A stretch of 29,346 bases of DNA from a bacterium (lineage in GTDB: Bacteria > Bacteroidota > Bacteroidia > Cytophagales > Thermonemataceae), in assembly GCA_025362415.1 (NCBI GenBank), contig JANYGM010000471.1:1-29346 (forward strand), given 5' to 3'. This document shows, one piece after another, positions 7,869 through 17,380 of the stretch. A program made the position numbers and the translations under genes. Each line of letters opens with the position of its first letter. The first letter of the stretch is position 1. The notes under the pieces are model-generated. The model saw only the letters and a list, made by a program, of their open reading frames with translations. It searched no databases and was not told where the DNA came from.

Positions 7869-8876
7869 ATGTTAAAATCTACGTTTTTTTATGTTTCAAT
7901 TATTGCAACAATGTGTTTGTTTTCGTGTAGTAGCACAAGAGAAATGCAAGTATTGGTTACAAAACCGCCACTTTTTGAGATTCCAACTGATGTTAAAAAA
8001 ATACTTCTTGTAAACCGTTCTAAAGGAAATGCGGTTACTGTCCTTGAAGGCGTTTTGACTGGTGAATTGCCTGGTACAGATAAAAATCTTTCGGAACAGT
8101 GCTTATCTGCTGTTTTTCAAACACTTATGCTTAATAAAAGCCTTAGTATTATGCGCCATAACCAAATATTAAGTTCTTCAAAAGGTTCATCTAGTAGCTT
8201 TGGAGGTAGTTTGGAATGGGATAAAGTAGAGGCACTTGCAACACAATACAACGCTGATGCAATACTGATGTTAGAGTTTTTTGATTCTGATTATTTTATC
8301 AGAGATGTGATTAGTTATAATAGCTTGCCAGGTGTTATTGTGCGAGGAAATGCAAGTGCAACTGCGGGTTTTAGACTTTATTACCCTAAAAAGCAATCTA
8401 TTTTGTATGAAAAAGAATTTAAAAGTAGTCAATTTTATCAAGAAAGCTCTACTTCAAGGTTGCTTGCGCTTGCAAAATTAATCAAAGGCTCTGATGCTTT
8501 ACAAGATGTTAGTTTTAGAACGGGGCAAAGATTTGCAAGGCGTATCACAAAATATAATATCTGGGAAGACCGTCTGATGTACAAAGGCAAGAAAAATACA
8601 GAAATGCAAAGAGGCGAGCGTTTGGTGATAGCTAATAATTGGCAACAAGGCGTTGATTCGTGGTTGAAAGCATATACCGCCAGCACCAATACAACTGAAA
8701 AAGGCAAAATTGCTTATAATCTAGCTTTGGCTTATGAAGTTTTAGGTAATTTAAGAGAAGCAAAAAAATGGATTACAACCGCTTATGTAGATGGTGGAGA
8801 TAAAAAAGCACTCAATTATTCTACTATTATTAATCAACGTATTGAAAACGAAGGTATTTTAACTGAAAAGCAATAA
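7869..8876 (+). CDS. DUF6340-like lipoprotein
   Basis: The 335-residue lipoprotein has a lipobox CLFSC with Cys20. After it come a strand pattern typical of this Bacteroidota family (IPTDVKKILLVNRS), a conserved LEGVLTGELPGTDK segment (about 60-73), an NADAILMLEFFDSDY segment, and a C-terminal helical hairpin pair resembling a TPR (GKIAYNLALAYEVLGNLREA, about 277-296). Function is unknown; it is probably a membrane-anchored periplasmic protein. The gene stands alone, divergent from the peptidase, and ends in a strong terminator. The DUF number is given from memory of the pattern. Confidence 0.6.
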   Translation: MLKSTFFYVSIIATMCLFSCSSTREMQVLVTKPPLFEIPTDVKKILLVNRSKGNAVTVLEGVLTGELPGTDKNLSEQCLSAVFQTLMLNKSLSIMRHNQILSSSKGSSSSFGGSLEWDKVEALATQYNADAILMLEFFDSDYFIRDVISYNSLPGVIVRGNASATAGFRLYYPKKQSILYEKEFKSSQFYQESSTSRLLALAKLIKGSDALQDVSFRTGQRFARRITKYNIWEDRLMYKGKKNTEMQRGERLVIANNWQQGVDSWLKAYTASTNTTEKGKIAYNLALAYEVLGNLREAKKWITTAYVDGGDKKALNYSTIINQRIENEGILTEKQ

Positions 8877-8877
8877 T

Positions 8878-8913
8878 AAAAACCGTTCTTAAATGTTTTT
8901 AAGAACGGTTTTT
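8878..8913 (+). terminator. Rho-independent terminator
   Basis: A 16-bp stem (8878-8893 with 8898-8913), TGTT loop and run of T follow the DUF6340-like gene's stop codon directly. Confidence 0.85.
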
Positions 8914-9021
8914 GATTATAAACGCCCAATTTAAGTAAAAAGACTTAAATAACTTAATCTTGTATTTTTCAATAGCTAATTCATCAAAAAATATCACACA
9001 CCCCACACTTCACAGCTCAAA

Positions 9022-9579
9022 TTAGTCTTCTGCATCAATAATTCCTGTTGGTTTGATTATTTCGTAGCGTGAAAAATCTTGTGCTGCTATAAGTCCGTTG
9101 CCTTTGATGATTTGTGTGGGCGTAGTGATGACAAGGCTGCTGTCTGTTCTGATTTGTTTTTCTAACGGCGACCACACCAAAGATGCCGTTTTGAGTGTTT
9201 TTTTTTCTATTTTTTCAAATACAACTACATCTCCTTCTGCGACATAAATATTTTTTAGTTTGTCAAAAGTAGCTTTTTTGGCGGTAAGTCGGGTCGTTTC
9301 TTTTTCTGCGGTATCCATAAAAAGAATTTCAATACCACTCGGATAAACAATATTTCCGTTGGCGTAAGTATATTGTTTTGAGGCTTTTACCTGAATTTTT
9401 ACTTTTGCAGAATCACTATAAATAGTTAGAATATCAGTAGTTTCTACCATTGGTTCATCATTTTTGACTGTTTTTTTAATTTTTTCTTCTTGGCAAGAAA
9501 AAAACGAAAAAATTAGCAAAAAATAAAAAATAGTTATTTGTGAAGACATAAACAACAGTTTAATAAATTTAATTTTCAT
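9022..9579 (-). CDS. lptC: LptC-like LPS-transport lipoprotein
   Basis: The 185-residue protein has a lipobox FFSC with Cys29 (Cys19 if Met11 is the true start, which would leave a shorter signal without the Lys residues). The mature part is the LptC/OstA-like beta-jellyroll pattern: a run of short strands such as LTIYSDSAKVKIQVKASK, then RLTAKKATFD, IYVAEGDVVVF and TDSSLVITTPTQIIKGNGL. LptC joins the LptBFG transporter in the inner membrane to LptA in the periplasmic bridge carrying LPS outward; in Bacteroidota it is often a lipoprotein. It follows the TPR/OMP/coaX genes on the same strand, matching the phylum's gene order, though a terminator lies between. Confidence 0.8.
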   Translation of the reverse strand: MKIKFIKLLFMSSQITIFYFLLIFSFFSCQEEKIKKTVKNDEPMVETTDILTIYSDSAKVKIQVKASKQYTYANGNIVYPSGIEILFMDTAEKETTRLTAKKATFDKLKNIYVAEGDVVVFEKIEKKTLKTASLVWSPLEKQIRTDSSLVITTPTQIIKGNGLIAAQDFSRYEIIKPTGIIDAED

Positions 9580-9601
9580 AATTCATTTTTTATTTTAACA
9601 A

Positions 9602-9633
9602 AAAATCCGTAAGCAAAATTACTTACGGATTTT
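9602..9633 (-). terminator. Rho-independent terminator after TPR gene
   Basis: A 12-bp perfect stem (9602-9613 with 9622-9633) is followed on the minus strand by a T run. It lies between the TPR gene and lptC, so lptC probably needs its own promoter or read-through. Confidence 0.75.
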
Positions 9634-9672
9634 AAAAGATTTGCGACTTTTCAAAGGAACTATGCTGTATTT

Positions 9673-9707
9673 AATTCACAATTCACAATTAAAAATTCAC
9701 AATTAAA
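9673..9707. repeat. Heptameric AATTCAC/AATTAAA tract (5 units)
   Basis: Five 7-bp units in order (AATTCAC twice, AATTAAA, AATTCAC, AATTAAA) end exactly at the base before the stop codon of the TPR gene. Confidence 0.65.
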
Positions 9708-11042
9708 CTATAATTCTTTTGGCATAGGAATTCTTACTGTTTCTCCTATCCAACAATTCAATGTAACAGATTTGCCACCTTTTCCACTCTGAAAAACGTC
9801 TGCTTTGCTAGGATAAAATTTCTTTGCATAAGACATTTTAGCAGAGTTACCCGCTTTTTGATACATATTATAAGCGGCAATAGCGTAAGCACGACCTTCT
9901 ACTGCATCTTTTGTACCACATTCTGGACTACCAATATACAAATCTCCAATTCTAGCATAAATATTACTTGCTGATGAAGGCTCTAATGCTAATAATTGTA
10001 ACAAATAAGTACGTGTAGCGGCTTTGTTACCTGCTTTTTCAGAATTTGAAATCAGTTTTTTAGTAATTTTTGTTTTCTGTGCTGGTGTTGTTGCAAGCCC
10101 CTGAGATTTATTAAAATATTCTTGTGCTTTTGCGGTTTCTCCACGAGCATCAAACATCTGATAAAGTTTGTAAAAATTATCAAAAGAAGGATCTTCTTTT
10201 GCCAATTTCTCTGCTATTTCTGCAAATAATGGGCTTTTAGTACAATCTGCATCACTCAAATAATTACTTAATTTGATAGCTTCTTCTTTTGATTTTGTTT
10301 CATTATATTTTTTAGTGAGATTTTTCTCAATAAAATCACAAGTAATTTTAGCTTTAAAACACTCTGTGAATTTTTTTGTTACAAGTTCGTTAGATTGCTC
10401 AAATTGTGCTTTTTGTGCCACATTATTTTTGATATTATGCTCAATAACGGCACTTATTTTTTCAAATTGTGCAAAACCTGCATCATCAGTGATTTTTTTG
10501 CTTGCCAAAGCCGTACAAGTAACGTCCATTGCATAGTACAAATTACCTGCAAAAGTATTATTTCCGTTCAAATCAATAATTTTTTTGAAAAGATTATTAA
10601 GCGTTTCAATAGCTTCTGGACGCACAGAAAGATATTCATAAGCATAATGCCCTTTGTAGTTCATTTGTGTAGCTTCTTGTGGTTTTCCTGCCTTGTCCTT
10701 AGGAAAATATTTAACATAATTATCAAACGCCATCAAAAAAGTATCTTGATATGCTTTTATCATTTTTTCCTCTTTTAGTTCTGCAAGTAGTTTTGGATAA
10801 ACGTCAGAGGCAACTTGGTAATGGTAAGGTGCATTATCTGGCACGTTTTTCAGTATCCAACCCAAATGATTAGCAGCATCTTGGTATTTTTTGTCTTGCA
10901 TAGCGTTTTTATATAAAATGCGTTGTTTTACAAGCATTTCACGCAATTTTGGGTCTGTTGGCTCTTTTACTTGTGCCATAGTTTGCAAAGAAACCATCAA
11001 AGCAAAAACAGAGAAAATTGTGTTTAGGAAAATCTTTTTCAT
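9708..11042 (-). CDS. Periplasmic TPR-like helical-repeat protein
   Basis: The 444-residue protein has a signal peptide (cleavage near MA-Q, residue 23). The mature part is almost wholly alpha-helical with TPR-like hairpins: AMQDKKYQDAANHLGWILKN around 48-67, MFDARGETAKAQEYFNKSQG around 295-314, and AYAIAAYNMYQKAGNSAKM near the end. It closes with a short conserved strand tail (KSVTLNCWIGETVRIP). Proteins of this type recur in Bacteroidota beside an OMP gene and lptC. It may be a periplasmic scaffold or chaperone for envelope biogenesis; that role is inferred from neighbours only. Confidence 0.75.
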   Translation of the reverse strand: MKKIFLNTIFSVFALMVSLQTMAQVKEPTDPKLREMLVKQRILYKNAMQDKKYQDAANHLGWILKNVPDNAPYHYQVASDVYPKLLAELKEEKMIKAYQDTFLMAFDNYVKYFPKDKAGKPQEATQMNYKGHYAYEYLSVRPEAIETLNNLFKKIIDLNGNNTFAGNLYYAMDVTCTALASKKITDDAGFAQFEKISAVIEHNIKNNVAQKAQFEQSNELVTKKFTECFKAKITCDFIEKNLTKKYNETKSKEEAIKLSNYLSDADCTKSPLFAEIAEKLAKEDPSFDNFYKLYQMFDARGETAKAQEYFNKSQGLATTPAQKTKITKKLISNSEKAGNKAATRTYLLQLLALEPSSASNIYARIGDLYIGSPECGTKDAVEGRAYAIAAYNMYQKAGNSAKMSYAKKFYPSKADVFQSGKGGKSVTLNCWIGETVRIPMPKEL

Positions 11043-11112
11043 TTTATAATTGATTTATTGTTAATTTGATTGTTTAAAATTCTATTATTTTGTACCTCGT
11101 ACTGTATTTAAT

Positions 11113-11136
11113 GTCCCCTTTGGGGATTTAGGGGCT
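11113..11136. repeat. Dispersed GC-rich repeat, copy A
   Basis: A 24-bp sequence containing CCCCTTTGGGGATTTAGGGG lies between the TPR and OMP genes. Its reverse complement is identical to 22829-22852. The flank GTACCTCGTACTGTATTTAA also resembles the flank of the copy near 24020. The CCCCTTTGGGG core is palindromic. Confidence 0.75.
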
Positions 11137-11141
11137 TGCTT

Positions 11142-12446
11142 TTACTCAATTTTTGGTCTATTAAACCAGAGTAAATCATTGATTGTTGCGCCTAATGTAA
11201 CTTTAAAGTAGTTTTCTTGTATAAGTCCTACATTGGTAGTGCCACGTTGTCCGACTGTTAAGCCAAGATTGATATACGTAAGCCCTACTTGCGAAATCCC
11301 TACGGGTAGTGATGTACCAAAACTTATGCCAAACTCATTTACAGACTGACCATTTAATAAATATGCCGTTTGTTGGTATTGTGCGCCCATTCTGTAAGTT
11401 GAGCGTTTAAAAAAATTCAGAGATTTGAAATTAGGGGTAAGTTCTGCACCAACAGCAATACCATTAGAATTTTGAAACTGCAAAGCAGGGTTAGGTGTAG
11501 TGCCATCACTATAATTTTTCCACGCTTGCGTAAAAATATCAACTCCAAAAGTATAAACAGAAGGCTTTTCATAGCTAATACCCAAACGCAATTTATAAGG
11601 TAAGTTGATGTTTGCTTTTTGGTTAATAAGCAGTGTATCTTGTGAAGTAGTGGCATTATTAGCATCTTTCCTTTCGTTAAAGGTGCTTCTTTTTACACCT
11701 AGATTTTGCCCCAAATCAAAAGATGCACCAATATTGATATTATTTTTATTTTTCAAGGGGAAAGTAGCAGCTGCACCTAAATTAACCAAAATATTAGAAA
11801 AAACGGTACGGTTAGTAAGAATTGTTTTTGGGTCTGCACCGCCTACATTTACTTGTGTGCCAACTTCATTGGTAATATTTCCAAACAAGTAATTGATTTT
11901 TGCACCTACATAAAGGTTTTTAGCAATAGTAAAACCATTTCCCCAAAAGAAAGAATTTAGTCCGCCACTACCTTGATAAGTATAAGTAGCTGTAAAATCC
12001 TGATTCCCATCAATACGAGCAGTACGAGTGTAAAGATATTCTACGTTGCTATAGGGTTTGAAACCTAGTTGTGTAGTCCAATATTTTTTATAAACAGGGA
12101 AAAGCACCGCAATATGTGAGATATTGCCTGTTGTTTCTTGTTGCTTTGTAGTGCTATTTTTGATATTGAATAGTTGCCCATAGAGGGCAATATCCAAAAT
12201 AGTGTTTTTGTTGCGTGCAATAAGTGCAGGATTTATATTATTCATAATAAAACTTCCTGTATTGCTTACGCCCACGCCACCCATAAACTCTTGTGCCATA
12301 AAGCCTTGCGGACTGATATTGCCTAGTCCTAAGCTAGAATAAGGAGAATTTTGTGCATTTGCCACTATGTTAAGTGAGATAACAAGTGTTATGCTGATAG
12401 CAAATATTGTTATAAAAAAGCTACTAAAACTATTTTTTTTTGACAT
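11142..12446 (-). CDS. OmpP1/FadL-like outer-membrane protein
   Basis: The 434-residue protein has a signal peptide with cleavage near ANA-Q (residue 31). The mature N-terminus SPYSSLGLGNISPQGF, the motif GGVGVSNTGSFIMNNINPAL (a FadL-like N-terminal plug pattern) and about a dozen alternating strands indicate a long outer-membrane barrel. Orthologues with this start occur beside coaX in many Bacteroidota. Its substrate is unknown. The start codon overlaps the 3' end of coaX by 17 bp, so the two are co-transcribed and probably translationally coupled. Confidence 0.75.
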   Translation of the reverse strand: MSKKNSFSSFFITIFAISITLVISLNIVANAQNSPYSSLGLGNISPQGFMAQEFMGGVGVSNTGSFIMNNINPALIARNKNTILDIALYGQLFNIKNSTTKQQETTGNISHIAVLFPVYKKYWTTQLGFKPYSNVEYLYTRTARIDGNQDFTATYTYQGSGGLNSFFWGNGFTIAKNLYVGAKINYLFGNITNEVGTQVNVGGADPKTILTNRTVFSNILVNLGAAATFPLKNKNNINIGASFDLGQNLGVKRSTFNERKDANNATTSQDTLLINQKANINLPYKLRLGISYEKPSVYTFGVDIFTQAWKNYSDGTTPNPALQFQNSNGIAVGAELTPNFKSLNFFKRSTYRMGAQYQQTAYLLNGQSVNEFGISFGTSLPVGISQVGLTYINLGLTVGQRGTTNVGLIQENYFKVTLGATINDLLWFNRPKIE

Positions 12447-13206
12447 TATATTGTAGAATTCTGTTTAACCCATATAAAACAAGTTTTGGGTGCGCAAATA
12501 TAGTGCCTTTTAATGATTTTTCAAAATAAAAAGCATCACCACCACACAAAATAATATGTAAATCTTGATACAAACGCTCAAAATGGTATATTATTCCTTG
12601 AATTTCCATCATCACACCATTGATTGCGCCACTCAAAATAGCCTCTTTTGTAGAATTTCCTTGAAGATTAGGAAAATTATTTTGTTGATTGTCTTGCAAA
12701 TTCTCTATTGAATTCCATTCTAATAAAGGCAATTTTTGTGTAAACTCGTGCATAGCTCGCAAGCGCATACTTACGCCAGGCGAGATAGTTCCGCCAAAAA
12801 AATTATCTTCTTTGTCTATCAAATCATAGGTAATGCACGTTCCAATATCTATTACTAAACAATTTTGAGTAGGAAAAATAGCTTTTGCACCACACATTCC
12901 AGCTATTCTGTCTGTGCCTAGTGTTTTTGGAGTTTGATAATGGTTTTTGAGTGGAACAGGCAAATCAGAAGATAACAAAAATGTATTTTTTAGTTTATTT
13001 TGATTTGTTTTTGAAAGAAAATTAGCTAAATCTGTTCTAGTAGAGGCTATAATGATGTTTTCTATAGAATGTTTTTCAATTAAATTATCAATAAAAGAAA
13101 GAATTTCATTTTCTTCTTTTGTTTCCAAAGTTTCAATAAGATTATTTTCTTCAAAAAAACCACCTTTGTAGCGTGTATTGCCAATATCTACGCTGATACT
13201 TTTCAT
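12430..13206 (-). CDS. coaX: Type III pantothenate kinase
   Basis: The 258-residue enzyme phosphorylates pantothenate with ATP, the first step of coenzyme A synthesis, in the cytoplasm. It belongs to the ASKHA fold: phosphate-1 motif DIGNT at 7-11, catalytic-region motif TLGTDRIA at 95-102 (Asp99 the likely catalytic base), second phosphate motif DIGTCITYDL at 120-129, and GGTISPG at 138-144. Length is typical. It is the first gene of a minus-strand run (coaX, OMP, TPR, lptC) and lies just downstream of the terminator that closes the surface-protein operon. Confidence 0.93.
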   Translation of the reverse strand: MKSISVDIGNTRYKGGFFEENNLIETLETKEENEILSFIDNLIEKHSIENIIIASTRTDLANFLSKTNQNKLKNTFLLSSDLPVPLKNHYQTPKTLGTDRIAGMCGAKAIFPTQNCLVIDIGTCITYDLIDKEDNFFGGTISPGVSMRLRAMHEFTQKLPLLEWNSIENLQDNQQNNFPNLQGNSTKEAILSGAINGVMMEIQGIIYHFERLYQDLHIILCGGDAFYFEKSLKGTIFAHPKLVLYGLNRILQYNVKKK

Positions 13207-13245
13207 TTTAAATAATGTTTAGGAATAATATTTGGGAATAAAAAA

Positions 13246-13278
13246 AGATTTTCCAAATCTTTGAGATTTGGAAAATCT
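13246..13278 (-). terminator. Rho-independent terminator of surface-protein genes
   Basis: A perfect 15-bp stem (13246-13260 with 13264-13278) with a 3-nt loop is followed on the minus strand by a T run. It lies just after the first gliding-domain gene and before coaX. Confidence 0.85.
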
Positions 13279-13300
13279 GATGTTATTTGACTAAAATTTA

Positions 13301-15277
13301 TCAATACAAAATAGAAATAGAACCTTTGTATTTTTTCTGATTATAATCTAAATAATAGTAGTACAAACCAGCAGGAAAACTTTTTGCCTCCCATTTAAAA
13401 TTTCTGTCTGTGGTTTCATAAATGCGTTTGCCCCAGCGGTTGTAAACCATAAAATTACGAAAATTATAAATACAGTTATCTTTTGGGAGATTATCTAAGG
13501 CATAATAAGCATTTTTTGCATCTCCGTTGGGTGTGAATACATTGTAAGGTGTAAAAGTATCAATATTCACTTCTGCATCTTTTATTCTTATTTTGACTTC
13601 TAAGCTATCACGCAAAGCAGTACAACCCACACCGCCACTATTTTCTTTTAATATAAACTTAAATTTAAGTGTATCTGATTGCCCATTGGTGGTGATATTG
13701 TTACAATTAGCTTTGATTTTGAATTGTGCTGTAGCTGTTCCTTTGCCTGACGTACTTATAAATGTTGCACCATAAGGAACAAAATCAAAACCCGACCCTT
13801 CCGCAGAGAAGCTAATACTGTCATTTTCAGCATCTGTTCCTCTAAGGTCAATAATTAAACTATCTCCTACTAAAACATCACCAATAAGTGTTGTAGCATT
13901 AAAATTAGTGGTACTACCCACAATACTAATGGTTGGTTTTGTATTACCTTTGCCTTTTACATTAAGCACCACCCCTTGTTTGGCTATCCCAACATTAGGG
14001 CAACCATTATCTCGTACTTCTACATCAAAAATAAAGCGGGAAGTTGGGCTACTATTTACTTTGCACTTGTTCCAGCAAACAGTAACATTATTAGAAATGC
14101 CAGAAGCACCTAAATTTACACTGTTAGCACTAAGGGTATAGTCTGCTTGTGTAAAATTTTCACTACCTATTGTAGGAATAAGTTTTATTTGACTAATAAC
14201 ATCATTAGGACTATCTTGAATATTGAGAGAAAAACACAAAGGGTCATTTGCTTGTAAGTTAATAACCATATCATTACCAACTACATAGGGCTGATTTTGT
14301 GGTGTGTTGAGTGTAAGTGTGGGAGCCGTATTATTAGGGCAAAGTTTTACCAAAAACTGAAAATCTCTTCTAATTTCACCTATTTTTACACCAGCTCTAA
14401 ATTCTTCACATTTTACAGAAAACACAAAAAGTCCAGTACTTTTAGGATTAACTGTAAGCACACCTGTACTTGCATTGATAGTAAGTTGTCCGCCTACTAC
14501 ATTGCTTAAAATGGCAGATGTTGCACTATATCCAGCCAAAAAATTAACAGTAGGTACAAAACTAGAATAGGTTGCAGGTGGTATTAGTTGACTACCATCA
14601 GGGGCGTTTCCTTCAAAAGGTTTGGGTGTAGTTTGTGAGGCTATAGTTGCATCAAAAGGGGTAGTAAGAGAATATACAAGTACATCTCCGTCTGCATCTG
14701 TTCCACCAAAATTTACGCTAACAGACTGATTAACACAAAGATAATCACCAGGAGGAATGCCTAAGTTTGGCGCACTATTACGAAAGATACTACCACCTTG
14801 TCTTGTGGCAGGGAATTCTGAATAAAAAGCATTAGAAGCCTGACCAGGACTACTTATATTGGTAATAACATTATTGCGGCAACATCTTTCCCAAACCATA
14901 AAATAACCTCCTGCAGAAGTATAGACAGCAGGATTTAGCTGCACTTCTCTACTATACACAATGATACGAGTAGAAAGTGAGCCAGTTTGGCAGACATCAC
15001 CCAAATAAGCAATATTTTGCTGATTTTCTTTTGTAAGTGTAAAGTAATCAACTCTTTGACGACTAGTTTTACTGTAAATACCAACATTGATACTTTGGTC
15101 TTCTGCGGCAGGCGTACCATTGATATTATCAAAGTAAAGGTTTAAGATGATTTTGTAGCTTTCTCCTACGCCACCTGCAAGATACACAAGGCGCACCTCA
15201 CCACCTACAATATGCGTTGCGTGGCTTGTAATAGAGAAAAATAGCAAAAACAGGAATAGTAATTTTAGGGTTTTCAT
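13301..15277 (-). CDS. Gliding/T9SS type B surface protein, tandem copy 1
   Basis: The 658-residue secreted protein starts at MKTLKLLFLF, not at the further upstream ATG, because this start gives a proper signal peptide identical in form to its neighbour. The mature N-terminus THIVGGEVRLVYL is the recurring first strand of Bacteroidota surface proteins. A double-cysteine motif WERCCRNN and acidic GGTDADGD-type loops (possible Ca2+ sites) follow, then Ig-like repeats. The last about 80 residues are the gliding-associated CHU_C domain (FTPNGDAKN, then YNRWGKRIYE, then a final KYKGSISILY), the type B signal for type IX secretion. It is probably an adhesin. It is highly similar to the next gene along its length. 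Confidence 0.88.
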   Translation of the reverse strand: MKTLKLLFLFLLFFSITSHATHIVGGEVRLVYLAGGVGESYKIILNLYFDNINGTPAAEDQSINVGIYSKTSRQRVDYFTLTKENQQNIAYLGDVCQTGSLSTRIIVYSREVQLNPAVYTSAGGYFMVWERCCRNNVITNISSPGQASNAFYSEFPATRQGGSIFRNSAPNLGIPPGDYLCVNQSVSVNFGGTDADGDVLVYSLTTPFDATIASQTTPKPFEGNAPDGSQLIPPATYSSFVPTVNFLAGYSATSAILSNVVGGQLTINASTGVLTVNPKSTGLFVFSVKCEEFRAGVKIGEIRRDFQFLVKLCPNNTAPTLTLNTPQNQPYVVGNDMVINLQANDPLCFSLNIQDSPNDVISQIKLIPTIGSENFTQADYTLSANSVNLGASGISNNVTVCWNKCKVNSSPTSRFIFDVEVRDNGCPNVGIAKQGVVLNVKGKGNTKPTISIVGSTTNFNATTLIGDVLVGDSLIIDLRGTDAENDSISFSAEGSGFDFVPYGATFISTSGKGTATAQFKIKANCNNITTNGQSDTLKFKFILKENSGGVGCTALRDSLEVKIRIKDAEVNIDTFTPYNVFTPNGDAKNAYYALDNLPKDNCIYNFRNFMVYNRWGKRIYETTDRNFKWEAKSFPAGLYYYYLDYNQKKYKGSISILY

Positions 15278-15325
15278 AAAAATTAAATAAGTTATCTTTA
15301 AAAATATATCGTACATTACATAACA

Positions 15326-15365
15326 TCAAAAACCAAACCAAACGAGGGCTTCTTCATCAGAATTT
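15326..15365 (-). pseudogene. 3'-end remnant of the STAS-like gene
   Basis: Read on the minus strand this encodes NSDEEALVWFGF followed by a stop. It matches the last 12 residues (NSDEEALVWFGY) of the intact gene ending at 17582. DNA identity is 34 of 35 between 15331-15365 and 17587-17621. The fragment begins right after the stop codon of the second surface-protein gene, marking a tandem-duplication junction. Confidence 0.85.
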
Positions 15366-17354
15366 TCAATACAAAACAGAAATAGAACCTTTATATTGTT
15401 TCTGATTATAATCTAGATGATAGTAGTACAAACCAGCAGGGGAATCTTTTGCTTCCCATTTGAAATTTCTGTCTGTAGTTTCATAAATGCGCTTCCCCCA
15501 GCGGTTATAGACACTAAAATTACGGAAATTATAAATGCAATTATCTTTTGGAAGATTATCTAGGCTATAATAAGCATTTTTTGCATCTCCGTCAGGTGTA
15601 AAAGCATTATATGGTATAAAAGTGGATAAATCAACTTCTGCATCTTTTATTATGATATTGACTTCTATGCTATCACGCAACACTTGGCAATCACCACCAC
15701 GTTCTTTTAATCTAAATTTGAATTGTAGTGTGTCAGCGTATCCATTAGTAGTGACATTATTACAATTAGGTTTTATTTTGAATTGTGCTGTGGCTGCTCC
15801 TTTGCCTGCTACACTTGTAAATGTTGCTCCAACTGCTTCCAAATCAGCATCTAAATTATTTGCAGAAAAACTAATACTGTCGTTATCAATATCTATTCCT
15901 TGAAAGTCAATAAACAAATCTTCTCCTATCAAAACCTCACCAACGAGCGTTGTAGCATTAAAGTTGGTAGAACCAGCAATGATACTGATTTTGGGCTTTG
16001 TGTTAATTTTGCCTTTCACATTAAGCACAACCCGTTGTTTAGCTATGCCAACATTTGGGCAACCACCGTCACGTATTTCTACATCAAAAACAAAACGTGC
16101 CGTTGGGTTAGTATTTACTTTGCACTTATTCCAGCAAACAGTAACATTATTAGAAATGCCAGAAGCACCAAGATTTATATTAGTAGCACTAATAGTATAA
16201 TCCGCCACCGTAAAATTTTCGCTTCCTATTGCAGGAATAAGTTTTATTTGACTAATAACGTCGTTAGGGGTATCTTTAATATTCAAAGAAAAGCACAAAG
16301 GGTCGTTTGCCTGTAAATCAACAACCATCTCATTACCAATAATATATGGTTGATTTTGCGGGGTGTTTAGCGTAAGTGTTGGTACAGCATTACTAGAACA
16401 AGCTTTCACCAAAAACTGGTAATCTCTTCTAACTTCCCCTATTTTTACACCTGCTCTAAATTCTTCACATTTGACAGAAAAAACAAAAAGCCCCGCCTCG
16501 TTAGGTGTAACAGTAAGTACACCCGTGCTTGCATCAATGGTAAGCTCTCCACCTGCTACATTACTCAAAATAGCAGCGGTAGCACTATATCCAAGCAAAA
16601 AACTAACAGTTGGTAGAACAGTAGGATAATAACTTGTTGGTGGAAATTTTGGGGGATCATCAACGGGTGCTCCCTTGTAAGCATACATCCCTCCAAAAGG
16701 TCTTGGATTACCTGGAGAAGCCATAGTAGCATCAAAAGGTGCAGTAAGTGAATATACCAGGGCATCTCCATCTGCATCTGTGCCACCAAAATTGATGCTA
16801 ACAGGATTGTTAATACAAAGATAATCTCCAGGAGGAATTCCTAAGTCTGGTGTAGTATTACGAAAAATAACACCGTTTTTTCTTATGGGTGGGAACTCCA
16901 TATAGAAAGTGGTAGATGCTTCACCAGGAACATATATGTTAGTAATATCATTATTACGGCAACATCTCTCCCAAACCAGAAAATAACCCCCTAAAGACCT
17001 ATAAATATCAGGATTTAATTGCACTTCCCTTGTGTACACAAGAATGCCAGTAGAAAGTATGCCCTTTTGGCAAGGACCACTATTATAAGGAGTGTTTGGC
17101 ACTTGAAGGTCTCTTGTAAGTTCAAAAGAATTAACTCTTTGGTGGCTAATTTTGTTATAAATACCAACCTTAATTGTTTTGTCTACTGTCTTTGGTGTAC
17201 CGTTGATATCACTAAAATAAAGGTTTAGAATGATTTTATAGTTATCTCCCACACCAAGATACACGAGACGTACTTCACCACCCACAATATGCTCAGCATA
17301 GCTTGTAGTAGAGAAAAAAGCAAGAAAAAGAAGGATTAATTTTAGGGTTTTCAT
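15366..17354 (-). CDS. Gliding/T9SS type B surface protein, tandem copy 2
   Basis: The 662-residue paralogue of the adjacent gene has the same layout: signal peptide MKTLKLILLF, then EHIVGGEVRLVYL, WERCCRNN, GGTDADGD, Ig-like segments with CWNKCKVN, and the CHU_C sorting domain with FTPDGDAKN, YNRWGKRIYE and QYKGSISVLY. The sorting domains differ at about eight positions. Divergence concentrates near residues 60-105 and in the loop near 220-245, where this copy has an extra Pro-rich stretch (DDPPKFPPTSYYPTV). Probably exported by the type IX system and fixed to the cell surface. It lies downstream of the STAS-like gene, separated by a MITE-like element. Confidence 0.88.
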   Translation of the reverse strand: MKTLKLILLFLAFFSTTSYAEHIVGGEVRLVYLGVGDNYKIILNLYFSDINGTPKTVDKTIKVGIYNKISHQRVNSFELTRDLQVPNTPYNSGPCQKGILSTGILVYTREVQLNPDIYRSLGGYFLVWERCCRNNDITNIYVPGEASTTFYMEFPPIRKNGVIFRNTTPDLGIPPGDYLCINNPVSINFGGTDADGDALVYSLTAPFDATMASPGNPRPFGGMYAYKGAPVDDPPKFPPTSYYPTVLPTVSFLLGYSATAAILSNVAGGELTIDASTGVLTVTPNEAGLFVFSVKCEEFRAGVKIGEVRRDYQFLVKACSSNAVPTLTLNTPQNQPYIIGNEMVVDLQANDPLCFSLNIKDTPNDVISQIKLIPAIGSENFTVADYTISATNINLGASGISNNVTVCWNKCKVNTNPTARFVFDVEIRDGGCPNVGIAKQRVVLNVKGKINTKPKISIIAGSTNFNATTLVGEVLIGEDLFIDFQGIDIDNDSISFSANNLDADLEAVGATFTSVAGKGAATAQFKIKPNCNNVTTNGYADTLQFKFRLKERGGDCQVLRDSIEVNIIIKDAEVDLSTFIPYNAFTPDGDAKNAYYSLDNLPKDNCIYNFRNFSVYNRWGKRIYETTDRNFKWEAKDSPAGLYYYHLDYNQKQYKGSISVLY

Positions 17355-17380
17355 TGTTTGTGATATTATGGTTACGTTTA

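Noticed and set aside
15278..15316. An upstream ATG that would lengthen surface-protein copy 1 by 13 residues
   Set aside because: It would put non-signal residues before a perfect signal peptide, and the paralogue starts at the matching MKTLKL methionine.
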